6,833 bases of DNA from Betaproteobacteria bacterium (GCA_020049245.1 JAIFLB010000131.1:1-6833); one strand, 5' to 3'. Counted from the first letter of the stretch, positions 1 to 6,833 are shown. The notes: generated from the letters alone by a model not told the origin. A program made the numbers and translations.

Positions 1-37
1 ACTTGGCGAGCCGGAAGGCACCCGGGTCGTACTTTAA
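1..37 (+). CDS. pyrH: UMP kinase, 3' end only (C-terminal 11 residues)
   Basis: Bases 2-34 read as LGEPEGTRVVL and end at TAA 35-37, followed by an in-frame second stop TGA 38-40. This matches the C-terminal pattern of bacterial UMP kinase (GE-x-EGT then a short hydrophobic tail; E. coli ends MGEKEGTLITE, from memory). The position directly upstream of frr is also where pyrH lies in most proteobacteria. PyrH phosphorylates UMP to UDP in the cytoplasm as a hexamer. Only the last codons are present, so no catalytic residue can be checked. The assignment rests on this short motif plus gene order. Confidence 0.82.
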   Translation, partial: LGEPEGTRVVL

Positions 38-43
38 TGAGGA
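38..43 (+). promoter_or_regulatory. Ribosome-binding site of frr
   Basis: TGAGGA contains the core GAGG, complementary to the 16S rRNA 3' end, and lies 7 bases before ATG 51. It overlaps the second in-frame stop after pyrH. It is the clearest Shine-Dalgarno sequence in the window and fixes the frr start. Confidence 0.8.
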
Positions 44-50
44 ATGAAGC

Positions 51-608
51 ATGATTGCCGAGATCAAGAAAGCCGCTGAAGAAAAGATGAGGAAGTCTGT
101 CGAGTCGCTCAAGGCAGACTTTGGCAAGGTTCGCACCGGGCGCGCCACCACCGGCATCCTGGATCACGTCAAGGTGGATTATTACGGCACTCCCACGCTG
201 ATCAGCCAGGTGTCCAACCTGACGCTGGTTGACGCACATACCCTGGGTGTCCAGGCCTATGAAAAGAACATGCTTGGCAAGATCGAGAAAGCCATTCGTG
301 ATGCCGATCTTGGACTGAACCCGTCCAATATGGGCGAAATGCTGCGTGTGCCGATGCCGCCGCTGACCGAAGAGCGCCGCAAGGAGTTGGTCAAGCTGGT
401 GCGTGGCGAGGCGGAAAATGGCAAGGTTGCCATTCGCAATATCCGTCGGGACGCCATTGCACATCTAAAAGATTTACTTAAAAACAAAGAGATCAGCGAG
501 GATGACGAGCGTCGTGCCGCCGATGAAATCCAGAAACTGACCGACAAATTCATCGCCGAGCAGGAAAAACATCTGGCCGATAAAGAAAAGGACCTGATGG
601 CGGTCTGA
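51..608 (+). CDS. frr: Ribosome recycling factor (RRF)
   Basis: The product is 185 residues, the usual RRF length. With EF-G, RRF splits the post-termination 70S complex so that the subunits can be reused; it acts in the cytoplasm and is essential in E. coli. Domain I, the long three-helix bundle, is formed by residues about 1-30 and 105-185. Domain II, the beta-rich hinge domain, is residues about 31-104. Visible family hallmarks are KVRTGRA (26-32), the YYGTPTL segment (44-50), RVPMPPLTEERR (99-110) and VAIRNIRRDA (126-135), which holds the conserved arginines 129 and 132 of the rRNA-contacting helix. KEISEDDERR (146-155) matches the E. coli protein almost exactly. ATG 51 is chosen for its good ribosome-binding site and standard N-terminus. 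pyrH ends 13 bases upstream. Confidence 0.98.
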   Translation: MIAEIKKAAEEKMRKSVESLKADFGKVRTGRATTGILDHVKVDYYGTPTLISQVSNLTLVDAHTLGVQAYEKNMLGKIEKAIRDADLGLNPSNMGEMLRVPMPPLTEERRKELVKLVRGEAENGKVAIRNIRRDAIAHLKDLLKNKEISEDDERRAADEIQKLTDKFIAEQEKHLADKEKDLMAV

Positions 609-633
609 GTTTTCGGGCATATTGCCAGCCATC

Positions 634-1386
634 ATGATCAAACGATTTTTCAGCTCAACCGCCGAAGTCCCTGATTCCGTTGAGGTTCCTCGCCATGTCG
701 CCATCATTATGGACGGCAATGGCCGGTGGGCGAAAAAGCGTTTCCTGCCGCGCGTCGCCGGACATGCCCAAGGAGTAGATCGGGTACGCGGTATTGTTGA
801 AGCCTGCATCGAACGTGGTATCGAGTACCTGACCTTGTTCGCCTTCAGTTCGGAAAACTGGCGGCGTCCGCAGGAAGAGGTTTCGCGTCTGATGGAACTG
901 TTTGTCATGGCGCTGGAGCGTGAAGTGACGCGCATGCATCGCAATGGTGTTTGTTTGCGCGTCGTCGGTGATCTGGCGCGTTTCGACCAGAACTTGCGTG
1001 ATTTGATCGAGCAAGGCGAAGCCCGCACTCAGGAAAACCATCGACTTACGCTCACCATCTGCGCCAATTATGGTGGTCGCTGGGACATCCTCAACGCAGT
1101 CAACAACTGGCGTCGCGATAATCCGGATTCGGTTGATTTGAGCGAAGAGGCGTTGTCGCCTTATCTATCGATGCACTATGCACCGGAACCGGATTTGTTC
1201 ATTCGCACCGGTGGAGAGCAACGCATCAGCAATTTCCTGCTCTGGCAACTGGCATATACCGAGCTGTATTTCACCGAGACGCTATGGCCGGATTTCGATG
1301 CCGAAAAGCTAGATCTGGCAATCGACTCTTTCCGCAAACGAGAGCGCCGCTTCGGCCGCACCAGTGAGCAGCTTCTTGAGCGCTAA
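634..1386 (+). CDS. uppS: Isoprenyl transferase, (2Z,6E)-undecaprenyl diphosphate synthase
   Basis: From ATG 634 the product is 250 residues (E. coli UppS 253). It is a cis-prenyltransferase that adds eight isopentenyl units to farnesyl diphosphate, giving the C55 carrier lipid for peptidoglycan, O-antigen and other surface glycans. Motifs: HVAIIMDGNGRWAKK (21-35) with the catalytic Asp27; GH at 43-44; TLFAFSSENW (67-76) with the Ser-Ser-Glu-Asn-Trp substrate loop; ANYGGRWDI (144-152); DLFIRTGGEQRISNFLLWQ (187-205), the diphosphate-binding arginine region; and LWPDF (217-221). It is soluble and dimeric, with no signal peptide. The start is uncertain: TTG 622 is in frame and adds four residues (MPAI), and neither start has a good Shine-Dalgarno sequence. 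ATG 634 is preferred because MIKRFFSSTAEVP resembles betaproteobacterial N-termini as I remember them. The end overlaps cdsA. Confidence 0.97.
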   Translation: MIKRFFSSTAEVPDSVEVPRHVAIIMDGNGRWAKKRFLPRVAGHAQGVDRVRGIVEACIERGIEYLTLFAFSSENWRRPQEEVSRLMELFVMALEREVTRMHRNGVCLRVVGDLARFDQNLRDLIEQGEARTQENHRLTLTICANYGGRWDILNAVNNWRRDNPDSVDLSEEALSPYLSMHYAPEPDLFIRTGGEQRISNFLLWQLAYTELYFTETLWPDFDAEKLDLAIDSFRKRERRFGRTSEQLLER

Positions 1387-2188
1387 ACCTGTCAACTCTG
1401 GTCTGCAAGCCCGTATTGCCACCGCAGTGCCGCTGATTGCCGGCTTCCTTGTCGCGCTCTATTTTGCGCCGCTGGCGTTGTGGATCGGTCTGACTGGGTT
1501 GGTTCTGTTCCTGGCCGCGCTGGAGTGGGGCAAGATGGCGGGCCTGGAAAAGCCAGCCACGCTTTTTTATGCACTGCTGACCGTCTCGATCAGCAGCAGC
1601 CTCAGCGTCGCCGCCCCTGATCTGACGGAACCGTTTTATCCCGCGCTGCTGTTCTGGCTGCTGGCGCCTATTCTTTTAGCGAGATTGGTGAAGATTCAGC
1701 CGCCGGTAATACACCTTCTGCTTGGTGTCATCGTCCTGGTTCCCTCTCATCTCGGCTTGGTTGCGCTGAGAGAAATTGGCCCTGATTTGCTGTTGATCGT
1801 GGTCGGCGTGGTGGTCATTGCCGATACTGCGGCGTACTTCGCGGGTCGCCAATTCGGCAAACATAAACTCGCCCCCAACATCAGTCCGGGTAAAACCTGG
1901 GAAGGCGCGATTGGTGCCTGGCTGGCGATTACGGTTTACGTACTTCTATTGTTTTTTTACGCATCTGACACCCTCCAGCTTGAGTGTTTGCCGCAAGCGT
2001 TGGCACTGTTTTGGGGCCTGTTCGGGCTTTCCGTTCTGGGTGACCTGTTCGAAAGCACGCTGAAACGCCAGGCTGGCATCAAGGATAGCGGCAGCCTGTT
2101 GCCCGGGCATGGCGGCATATTGGATCGCATCGACAGCCTGACCGCGGTTTTACCGGTTGCGGCGCTCTTCTGGATTTGGTTGAAATGA
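1364..2188 (+). CDS. cdsA: Phosphatidate cytidylyltransferase (CDP-diacylglycerol synthase)
   Basis: From GTG 1364 the product is 274 residues, a normal length. CdsA condenses CTP and phosphatidic acid to CDP-diacylglycerol, the branch point for phosphatidylethanolamine, phosphatidylglycerol and cardiolipin; it is an integral inner-membrane enzyme. The protein is hydrophobic throughout, with membrane segments at about 17-37, 39-55, 66-84, 93-109, 117-133, 141-160, 184-200, 210-227 and 258-273. The C-terminal family signature is complete: S231-T-L-K-R, K240-D241, then PGHGGILDRID (247-257), which contains the metal- and CTP-binding acidic residues. DTAAYFAGRQFGKHKLAP (154-171) and SPGKTWEG (174-181) are also typical. 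The start overlaps uppS. GTG 1364 and TTG 1376 (270 residues, with a weak GTGAG seven bases upstream) are both possible; I cannot decide between them. The stop TGA overlaps the dxr ATG. Confidence 0.95.
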   Translation: MSSFLSAKPVNSGLQARIATAVPLIAGFLVALYFAPLALWIGLTGLVLFLAALEWGKMAGLEKPATLFYALLTVSISSSLSVAAPDLTEPFYPALLFWLLAPILLARLVKIQPPVIHLLLGVIVLVPSHLGLVALREIGPDLLLIVVGVVVIADTAAYFAGRQFGKHKLAPNISPGKTWEGAIGAWLAITVYVLLLFFYASDTLQLECLPQALALFWGLFGLSVLGDLFESTLKRQAGIKDSGSLLPGHGGILDRIDSLTAVLPVAALFWIWLK

Positions 2189-3390
2189 CCTTGCACGCAC
2201 TCACGATACTTGGCGCTACTGGCACCATCGGCGTCAATACGCTCGATGTGGTGGCGAGACATCCGGACCGATTCCGCATCGTCGCCCTGACCGGGCAAAA
2301 CCAGATCGAAAAACTGGCGCAGCAATGTCGCCAGTTCAATCCACGCTATGCCGTGGTGCTTGAGTCCGACAAGGCGCTTGCCTTGCAAGCCATGCTGGCT
2401 GGCACGCAGACCGAAGTACTGGTCGGCATGGAAGCGCTGGAGTTCGTTTCCAGTCTGCCGGAAGTCGATAGCGTGATGGCCGCTATTGTCGGCGCCGCTG
2501 GCATGCGGCCGGCACTGGCAGCGGCGCGCGCCGGCAAGCGGGTGTTGCTGGCAAACAAGGAAACCCTGGTCATGGCCGGGCGATTTTTCATGCAAGCCGT
2601 GCATGATCACAATGCCACGCTGTTGCCGATCGATAGCGAGCACAACGCGGTTTTTCAGTCGATGCCGGCATCGTTTTTCCGCCACGGCGGCGACCGCGAT
2701 CTGACGGCACATGGCGTGCGTCGGGTGTTGTTGACGGCATCCGGGGGGCCATTCCGGACACGTGAACTCGATACGCTGAAAGACATCACGCCGGAACAGG
2801 CCATCGCGCATCCGAACTGGGTGATGGGCAAGAAGATCTCAGTCGATTCCGCCACCATGATGAACAAGGGGCTGGAAGTCATTGAAGCGCACTGGCTATT
2901 CAATGCCCCGCCAGCGCAGATTGAAGTGGTCATCCATCCGCAAAGCATCGTGCACAGCATGGTCGAATATTTTGATGGCTCGGTGCTGGCACAGCTTTCC
3001 AACCCGGATATGCGGACGCCGATCGCGCATTCGCTGCTCTACCCGGAACGGATCGAAGCCGGCGTCAATTGGCTTGATCTGGCAAAAATCGGCACGCTGA
3101 CCTTCGAAACCCCCGACCTGCGCCGCTTTCCCTGTCTCGGCCTGGCCTATCAGGCGCTTGCCGCCGGCGGTGCAGCACCTGCAATGTTGAATGCCGCCAA
3201 CGAGGAAGTCGTGGCCGCTTTTCTCGACAAGCAGATTCCTTATCTGGCGATTGCCGCCACGCTGGACGCCGTGTTGCAAAGACTGGCCGAACAGCCCGCC
3301 GAATCGCTGGCAGATTTGTTGGCGGCCGATGCCGCCGCCCGCATCACGGCACGGGAACTGATGGCTGAAAATTACGCCAATCGAGTATGA
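2185..3390 (+). CDS. dxr: 1-deoxy-D-xylulose 5-phosphate reductoisomerase
   Basis: The product is 401 residues from ATG 2185 (E. coli 398). It converts deoxyxylulose phosphate to 2-C-methylerythritol 4-phosphate with NADPH and a divalent metal, the committed step of the MEP isoprenoid pathway and the target of fosmidomycin. The N-terminal Rossmann domain opens with TILGATGTIG (7-16). LLANKETLVMAG (121-132) and LPIDSEH (147-153) follow. Metal ligands Asp150, Glu152 and Glu231 are present, as are substrate-loop residues Ser186 (TASGGPF 184-190), His209, Trp212 and Met214 (HPNWVMGKK 209-217), Ser222, Asn227 and Lys228. These positions match E. coli numbering as I remember it. The C-terminal helical domain is complete. 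ATG 2185 forms an ATGA overlap with the cdsA stop and gives the standard N-terminus; an in-frame TTG at 2176 would add MVE and is less likely. Its product feeds UppS, encoded two genes upstream. Confidence 0.98.
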   Translation: MTLHALTILGATGTIGVNTLDVVARHPDRFRIVALTGQNQIEKLAQQCRQFNPRYAVVLESDKALALQAMLAGTQTEVLVGMEALEFVSSLPEVDSVMAAIVGAAGMRPALAAARAGKRVLLANKETLVMAGRFFMQAVHDHNATLLPIDSEHNAVFQSMPASFFRHGGDRDLTAHGVRRVLLTASGGPFRTRELDTLKDITPEQAIAHPNWVMGKKISVDSATMMNKGLEVIEAHWLFNAPPAQIEVVIHPQSIVHSMVEYFDGSVLAQLSNPDMRTPIAHSLLYPERIEAGVNWLDLAKIGTLTFETPDLRRFPCLGLAYQALAAGGAAPAMLNAANEEVVAAFLDKQIPYLAIAATLDAVLQRLAEQPAESLADLLAADAAARITARELMAENYANRV

Positions 3391-4733
3391 CAACCCTGCT
3401 CGCTTTTGTGGCCACCTTGGCCATCCTGATCATTTTTCACGAATTTGGCCATTACGCGATCGCCCGTCTGGCCGGCGTCAAAGTGCTCCGGTTTTCTGTC
3501 GGGTTTGGCAAGGTCATTGCGCAACGGACCGATCGCCACGGCACTGAATGGGCGCTGGCAGCGTTCCCGCTGGGCGGTTACGTGAAGATGTTGGACGAGC
3601 GGGAAGCGCCGGTTGAGCCCGCATTGCTTGGTGAGACCTTCAATCGCAAATCCCTCGCTGCGCGTTCAGCGATTGTCGCGGCCGGACCGATTGCCAATTT
3701 CCTGCTCGCCATCCTGCTGTTCTGGGCACTGTTCATGTCCGGCGTACCGATCCTCAAACCCGTCCTCGATACACCGCCGAATGGCACACCTGCAGCGCTG
3801 GCTGGTATCCAGGCAGGTGAGCAAGTTACCTCGTTAAATGGCGAGAAAGTCGAGAGTTTCCAGGATCTGCATTGGCTTGCCCTGAAGTATGGGCTCGACC
3901 AAGATCAACTCGATATCGAAACAGTCGATGCCAAGGGTTATCTGGCACAGCGCTCGCTGCTGGTGGGGGAAAGAGATGAAACCTACGAGCAAGCACCGCT
4001 GAAGGCGCTCGGCCTGCTGCGTTATATGCCGCCATTGCCGCCGGTTCTGGAACAACTGACGCCGGGCGGGCCTGCCGCGAGTGCCGGCTTGCAATCGGGT
4101 GACCGGATTCTGGCGATCGACAATCAAGCAGTTGGTGAATGGAATGACGTGGTCACCCGCGTCCGCCAGGCGCCCAATATCGGATTGCGTTTCAGTGTTG
4201 AACGTCAGGGCGGTCAGCTTGAACTCAAAGTGACACCGGAGGCGATCGGTGCCAAGGGTGAAACCGGGCGCATCGGCGCGGCGCCGGAAATCGATCCCGC
4301 CTTGTTTGCCCCCTATCAGGATGAAGCACGCTACGGCCCGATCGAATCGATGTCCCGCGCACTCAGCCGCACCTGGGAACTGTCCACATTCAGTTTGCAG
4401 ATGTTGGGCCGCATGCTGATCGGCGAAGCCTCACTGAAGAACCTGTCCGGACCGATCACCATTGCCGATTATGCCGGTCAATCCGCCGAGAGCGGCGCGG
4501 CCAGCTTCATCGCTTTTCTCGCCTTGGTCAGCATCAGTCTCGGCGTGCTCAATCTGCTGCCCGTGCCGTTATTGGATGGCGGACACTTGCTGTATTATTT
4601 CGTCGAATTTCTGACCGGAAGGCCTGTCTCGGAGCGGATTCAAGAGGTAGGCCAGCGTATCGGTATCGGCTTGCTTGGCATGCTGATGTTCTTCGCACTT
4701 TTCAACGACCTGCAACGACTTTTTGTCGGGTGA
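3387..4733 (+). CDS. rseP: Site-2 intramembrane zinc metalloprotease (regulator of sigma-E protease)
   Basis: The product is 448 residues (E. coli RseP 450). It cleaves the transmembrane part of anti-sigma factor RseA after DegS, releasing sigma-E, and also removes remnant signal peptides in the inner membrane. The zinc site HEFGH (18-22, catalytic Glu19) lies in membrane segment 1 (about 3-24). The third metal ligand is Asp397, in NLLPVPLLDGGH (389-400). A membrane-associated GxG-type hairpin follows segment 1 (about 35-47). Segment 2 is about 97-119, starting with GPIANF. Tandem periplasmic PDZ domains span about 124-205 and 215-285; the second has the clear GGPAASAGLQSGDRILAID core (227-245). 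Segments 3 and 4 are about 372-394 and 425-445. ATG 3387 overlaps the dxr stop (ATGA) and has no independent strong ribosome-binding site, which implies translational coupling. Pairing with bamA is typical of proteobacteria. Confidence 0.97.
   Translation: MTTLLAFVATLAILIIFHEFGHYAIARLAGVKVLRFSVGFGKVIAQRTDRHGTEWALAAFPLGGYVKMLDEREAPVEPALLGETFNRKSLAARSAIVAAGPIANFLLAILLFWALFMSGVPILKPVLDTPPNGTPAALAGIQAGEQVTSLNGEKVESFQDLHWLALKYGLDQDQLDIETVDAKGYLAQRSLLVGERDETYEQAPLKALGLLRYMPPLPPVLEQLTPGGPAASAGLQSGDRILAIDNQAVGEWNDVVTRVRQAPNIGLRFSVERQGGQLELKVTPEAIGAKGETGRIGAAPEIDPALFAPYQDEARYGPIESMSRALSRTWELSTFSLQMLGRMLIGEASLKNLSGPITIADYAGQSAESGAASFIAFLALVSISLGVLNLLPVPLLDGGHLLYYFVEFLTGRPVSERIQEVGQRIGIGLLGMLMFFALFNDLQRLFVG
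4729..4733 (+). promoter_or_regulatory. Ribosome-binding site of bamA inside the rseP stop
   Basis: GGTGA is complementary to UCACC of the 16S rRNA tail and lies 8 bases before ATG 4742. It includes the TGA stop of rseP, so ribosomes ending rseP stop on the bamA initiation site. It supports ATG 4742 over the in-frame GTG at 4730. Confidence 0.6.
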
Positions 4734-4741
4734 TCGCCTCC

Positions 4742-6833
4742 ATGTTTTCTTTTCGCCTTCGTCCGCTTTCTCCAGCCATGCTCGCCTTGGCCCTATTGTC
4801 ATCACAAGCGAATGCCTTCGATCCATTTCAGATCAAGGATATTCGGGTGGAAGGCATTCAACGCACCGAGGCTGGTACGGTGTTCAGCTATTTGCCAATC
4901 AAGGTCGGCGAGACCCTGACCCCGGCGCGCGCGTCGGAAGCCATCAAGGCGCTTTATGCCACCGGCTTTTTCAAGGACGTTCGCCTGGAAGCCAACAACG
5001 AGGTGCTGGTGGTGACTGTGGAAGAACGGCCTGGCATCGCCAGCGTCGGTTTCTCCGGCATGAAGGAATTCCCGAAAGAAGACATGCAAGCCGGACTCAA
5101 GCAATTGGGGCTTGCCGATGGCCGCATTCTGGACAAATCGCTGCTCGACAAAGCGGAGCAGGAACTGACTCGCCAGTATTACAACCGCGGCATGTACGCG
5201 GTGCAGGTCAAGGCCACCACGACACCGCTCGAGCGCAACCGAGTCGCGGTGAACTTCGAGGTCAACGAAGGTGAAATCGCCCGCATCCGCAGCATCAATA
5301 TTGTCGGTGCCAAGGCTTTTTCCGAGAAAAGCCTGCTCAAACTGTTCAATCTGAGAACCCCCGGCATGATGACCTGGTGGAACAAGAACGATCAGTACTC
5401 GAAGCAAAAACTGTCTGGCGATCTGGAAACCTTGCGCTCGCATTATCTGAACCAGGGCTATCTGGAATTCAACGTTGAGTCGACCCAGGTTTCGATCACG
5501 CCGGACAAGAAGGACATCTACCTCACCATCAATATCCAGGAAGGCGAACGCTACACGGTGAACGACTTCAAGTTCGCCGGCGACCTGCCGGTGCCAGAAG
5601 CGGAATTGAAAAATCTGGTCAGCCTGAAAGTCGGCGATGTCTTTTCTCGCGAACGCCTCAACGAATCCACCCGAAATATCGGCGATCGCCTGGGCAACGA
5701 GGGTTTTGCCTTCTCCAACGTCAATGCTGCGCCCGAGATCGACAAGGAAAAACGGACCGCCAACTTCACCTTCCTGGTTGATCCGGGCCGCAAAGTCTAT
5801 GTCCGTCGCATCAACGTCAGCGGCAACACGCGCACCAAGGATGAAGTCGTGCGGCGGGAAATGCGCCAGATGGAAGGCGCCTGGTATGCCGCCGACAAGA
5901 TCAATCGCTCGCGTGTGCGGGTCGAACGTCTGGGTTTCTTCAAGGAAACCACAGTTGAAACACCGCCGGTACCGGGTACCACCGACCAGGTCGATGTCAA
6001 CGTCAATGTGACCGAGCAACCCACCGGCAACATCCTGCTCGGCGCCGGTTTCTCCAGTTCGGATGGCCTCGTGCTGTCCGGCTCGATCGCGCAAAACAAC
6101 CTGTTCGGCAGCGGCAACCGGCTTTCCGCCCAGATCAATAGCGGCAGCATCAACAAGGTCTATTCCCTTTCTTTTACCAATCCCTACTTCACCCCGGATG
6201 GGGTCAGCCTGGGTTATGACCTTTACCGCCGTGATGTGGATACCGAGAGTCTGGACAGTGTCCCTGATTACAGCACCTCGACCATCGGCGCCGGTTTACG
6301 TTTGGGTGTGCCGATTTCGGAATTCGATACGGTCAACTTCGGATTGGCTTATGAACAGGTCACACTGGATCTTTCCACCACCGCGCCGAATGTCTATCAC
6401 GACTACGCAGCACCATACGAATCAGCTTGTGCGGCATACAACACCGCGTGTAGCTCGACCACAAATTCCCTGCGTTTCGAAGCCGGTTGGGCACGCGATT
6501 CGCGCGATAGCCTCCTCTATCCAACCAAAGGCACTTATCAGCGCGCCTACATGGAAGTCGGCACCCCACTGGGTGACCTGAATTACTACAAGCTGAACTA
6601 TCAGTACCAATGGTTGAAGCCGCTGTCCCGCAGGGTCAGCCTGCTGCTGAACGGGGAAATCGGCATTGGCGGCGGATATGACGGCAATGAAATGCCGCTG
6701 TTCCGCAATTTCTTCGCTGGCGGCATCGGCTCGGTGCGTGGTTTCGATTCAGGCGCTATCGGACCGAAAGCAGTCAACTCGACGGGTAGCACTTTCTCAA
6801 TTGGTGGCACCAAACGCATCGTGGGCAACGCGG
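4742..6833 (+). CDS. bamA: Outer membrane protein assembly factor BamA (partial, right edge)
   Basis: The frame is open from ATG 4742 to the window end: 697 codons plus one base, against about 770-810 residues for the family. BamA is the core insertase of the BAM complex and folds beta-barrel proteins into the outer membrane. Residues 1-25 are a signal peptide (basic start, hydrophobic LALALLS, ANA before Phe26). Five POTRA domains follow at about 30-96, 97-177, 180-268, 271-349 and 352-427; each shows the typical turn such as LYATGFFKDV (71-80), YYNRGMYAVQV (146-156) or RVERLGFFKET (393-403). The barrel starts near TGNILLGAGFSSSDG (428-442). The loop-6 motif VRGF (665-668), with the conserved arginine that anchors the loop in the barrel, is present, followed by GAIGPKAV (671-678). 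The last barrel strands lie outside the window. An in-frame GTG 4730 would add MIAS. Cysteines 563 and 570 sit in a predicted surface loop. Confidence 0.97.
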   Translation, partial: MFSFRLRPLSPAMLALALLSSQANAFDPFQIKDIRVEGIQRTEAGTVFSYLPIKVGETLTPARASEAIKALYATGFFKDVRLEANNEVLVVTVEERPGIASVGFSGMKEFPKEDMQAGLKQLGLADGRILDKSLLDKAEQELTRQYYNRGMYAVQVKATTTPLERNRVAVNFEVNEGEIARIRSINIVGAKAFSEKSLLKLFNLRTPGMMTWWNKNDQYSKQKLSGDLETLRSHYLNQGYLEFNVESTQVSITPDKKDIYLTINIQEGERYTVNDFKFAGDLPVPEAELKNLVSLKVGDVFSRERLNESTRNIGDRLGNEGFAFSNVNAAPEIDKEKRTANFTFLVDPGRKVYVRRINVSGNTRTKDEVVRREMRQMEGAWYAADKINRSRVRVERLGFFKETTVETPPVPGTTDQVDVNVNVTEQPTGNILLGAGFSSSDGLVLSGSIAQNNLFGSGNRLSAQINSGSINKVYSLSFTNPYFTPDGVSLGYDLYRRDVDTESLDSVPDYSTSTIGAGLRLGVPISEFDTVNFGLAYEQVTLDLSTTAPNVYHDYAAPYESACAAYNTACSSTTNSLRFEAGWARDSRDSLLYPTKGTYQRAYMEVGTPLGDLNYYKLNYQYQWLKPLSRRVSLLLNGEIGIGGGYDGNEMPLFRNFFAGGIGSVRGFDSGAIGPKAVNSTGSTFSIGGTKRIVGNA

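Noticed and set aside
609..633. Gap between frr and uppS, searched for a promoter or terminator
   Set aside because: It is 25 bases or less, with no -35/-10 pair, no stem-loop and no T-run.
2743..2748. Run of six G in dxr, and a run of seven T in cdsA (1952-1958), considered as phase-variable or slippage sites
   Set aside because: Both are short and encode ordinary conserved or hydrophobic residues (Ser-Gly-Gly-Pro; Leu-Phe-Phe-Tyr). Frameshifting would simply inactivate essential genes.
1957..2811. Open frame of 284 codons on the minus strand across the cdsA/dxr junction
   Set aside because: It spans two well-supported genes on the other strand, and its product (rich in R, H, Q and C) has no family resemblance. 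It is an antisense shadow.
4716..4728. Possible hairpin CGAC-TTTTT-GTCG at the end of rseP, considered as a terminator
   Set aside because: The stem is only 4 base pairs, lies within coding sequence and is not followed by a T-run. bamA starts 14 bases later and would be cut off.
4723..5274. + strand frame of 183 codons overlapping the bamA start
   Set aside because: It is out of frame with bamA, low in hydrophobic residues and rich in G, R, H and Q. The bamA frame carries the signal peptide and POTRA 1-2 over the same bases.
5968..5980. Two GGTACC palindromes one base apart inside bamA
   Set aside because: They encode Val-Pro-Gly-Thr in a POTRA 5 turn. They are too short and isolated to be an operator or recombination site.
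4802..6094. Open frame of 430 codons on the minus strand opposite bamA
   Set aside because: It lies wholly within bamA, has no recognisable domain, and its composition (rich in F, D, H, V and G) is what the antisense of this codon usage gives.

Overview
The window suggests a Gram-negative proteobacterium, most likely a betaproteobacterium. The order pyrH-frr-uppS-cdsA-dxr-rseP-bamA on one strand is the conserved envelope-biogenesis cluster of gamma- and betaproteobacteria. The UppS and RRF sequences look betaproteobacterial to me from memory. Base composition is moderately GC-rich by eye and even throughout, with no sign of transferred DNA. The genus cannot be fixed from this window.

Layout: bases 1-37 are the last codons of pyrH (UMP kinase). 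Next come frr (51-608), uppS (634-1386, or from TTG 622), cdsA (1364-2188), dxr (2185-3390), rseP (3387-4733) and bamA (from 4742), which is cut by the right edge after about 697 codons. Everything is on the + strand and almost every base is coding. The only gaps are 13 bases (pyrH-frr), 13-25 bases (frr-uppS) and 8 bases (rseP-bamA). cdsA overlaps uppS, and dxr and rseP each start inside the preceding stop codon through an ATGA overlap. No gene-free stretch exceeds 30 bases, and I see no internal promoter, terminator, RNA gene, repeat array or mobile element.

How the genes fit together: PyrH makes UDP for nucleotide and sugar-nucleotide synthesis, and RRF recycles ribosomes. Dxr commits carbon to the MEP isoprenoid pathway. 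That pathway supplies the isopentenyl diphosphate that UppS polymerises into the C55 carrier lipid for peptidoglycan and O-antigen. CdsA makes CDP-diacylglycerol for phospholipids. RseP is the intramembrane protease of the sigma-E envelope-stress response, and BamA is the outer-membrane protein insertase whose failure triggers that response. The region therefore reads as one co-transcribed envelope-growth operon.

I found no undescribed system here. All genes appear intact, of normal length and with their catalytic residues in place. The findings are modest: a translationally coupled gene chain with weak ribosome-binding sites in the middle, two uncertain start codons, a possible disulfide pair in a BamA surface loop, and a conservative variation in the Dxr nucleotide-binding loop. 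bamA is the largest gene in the window, and a long antisense reading frame opposite it could be mistaken for a gene.
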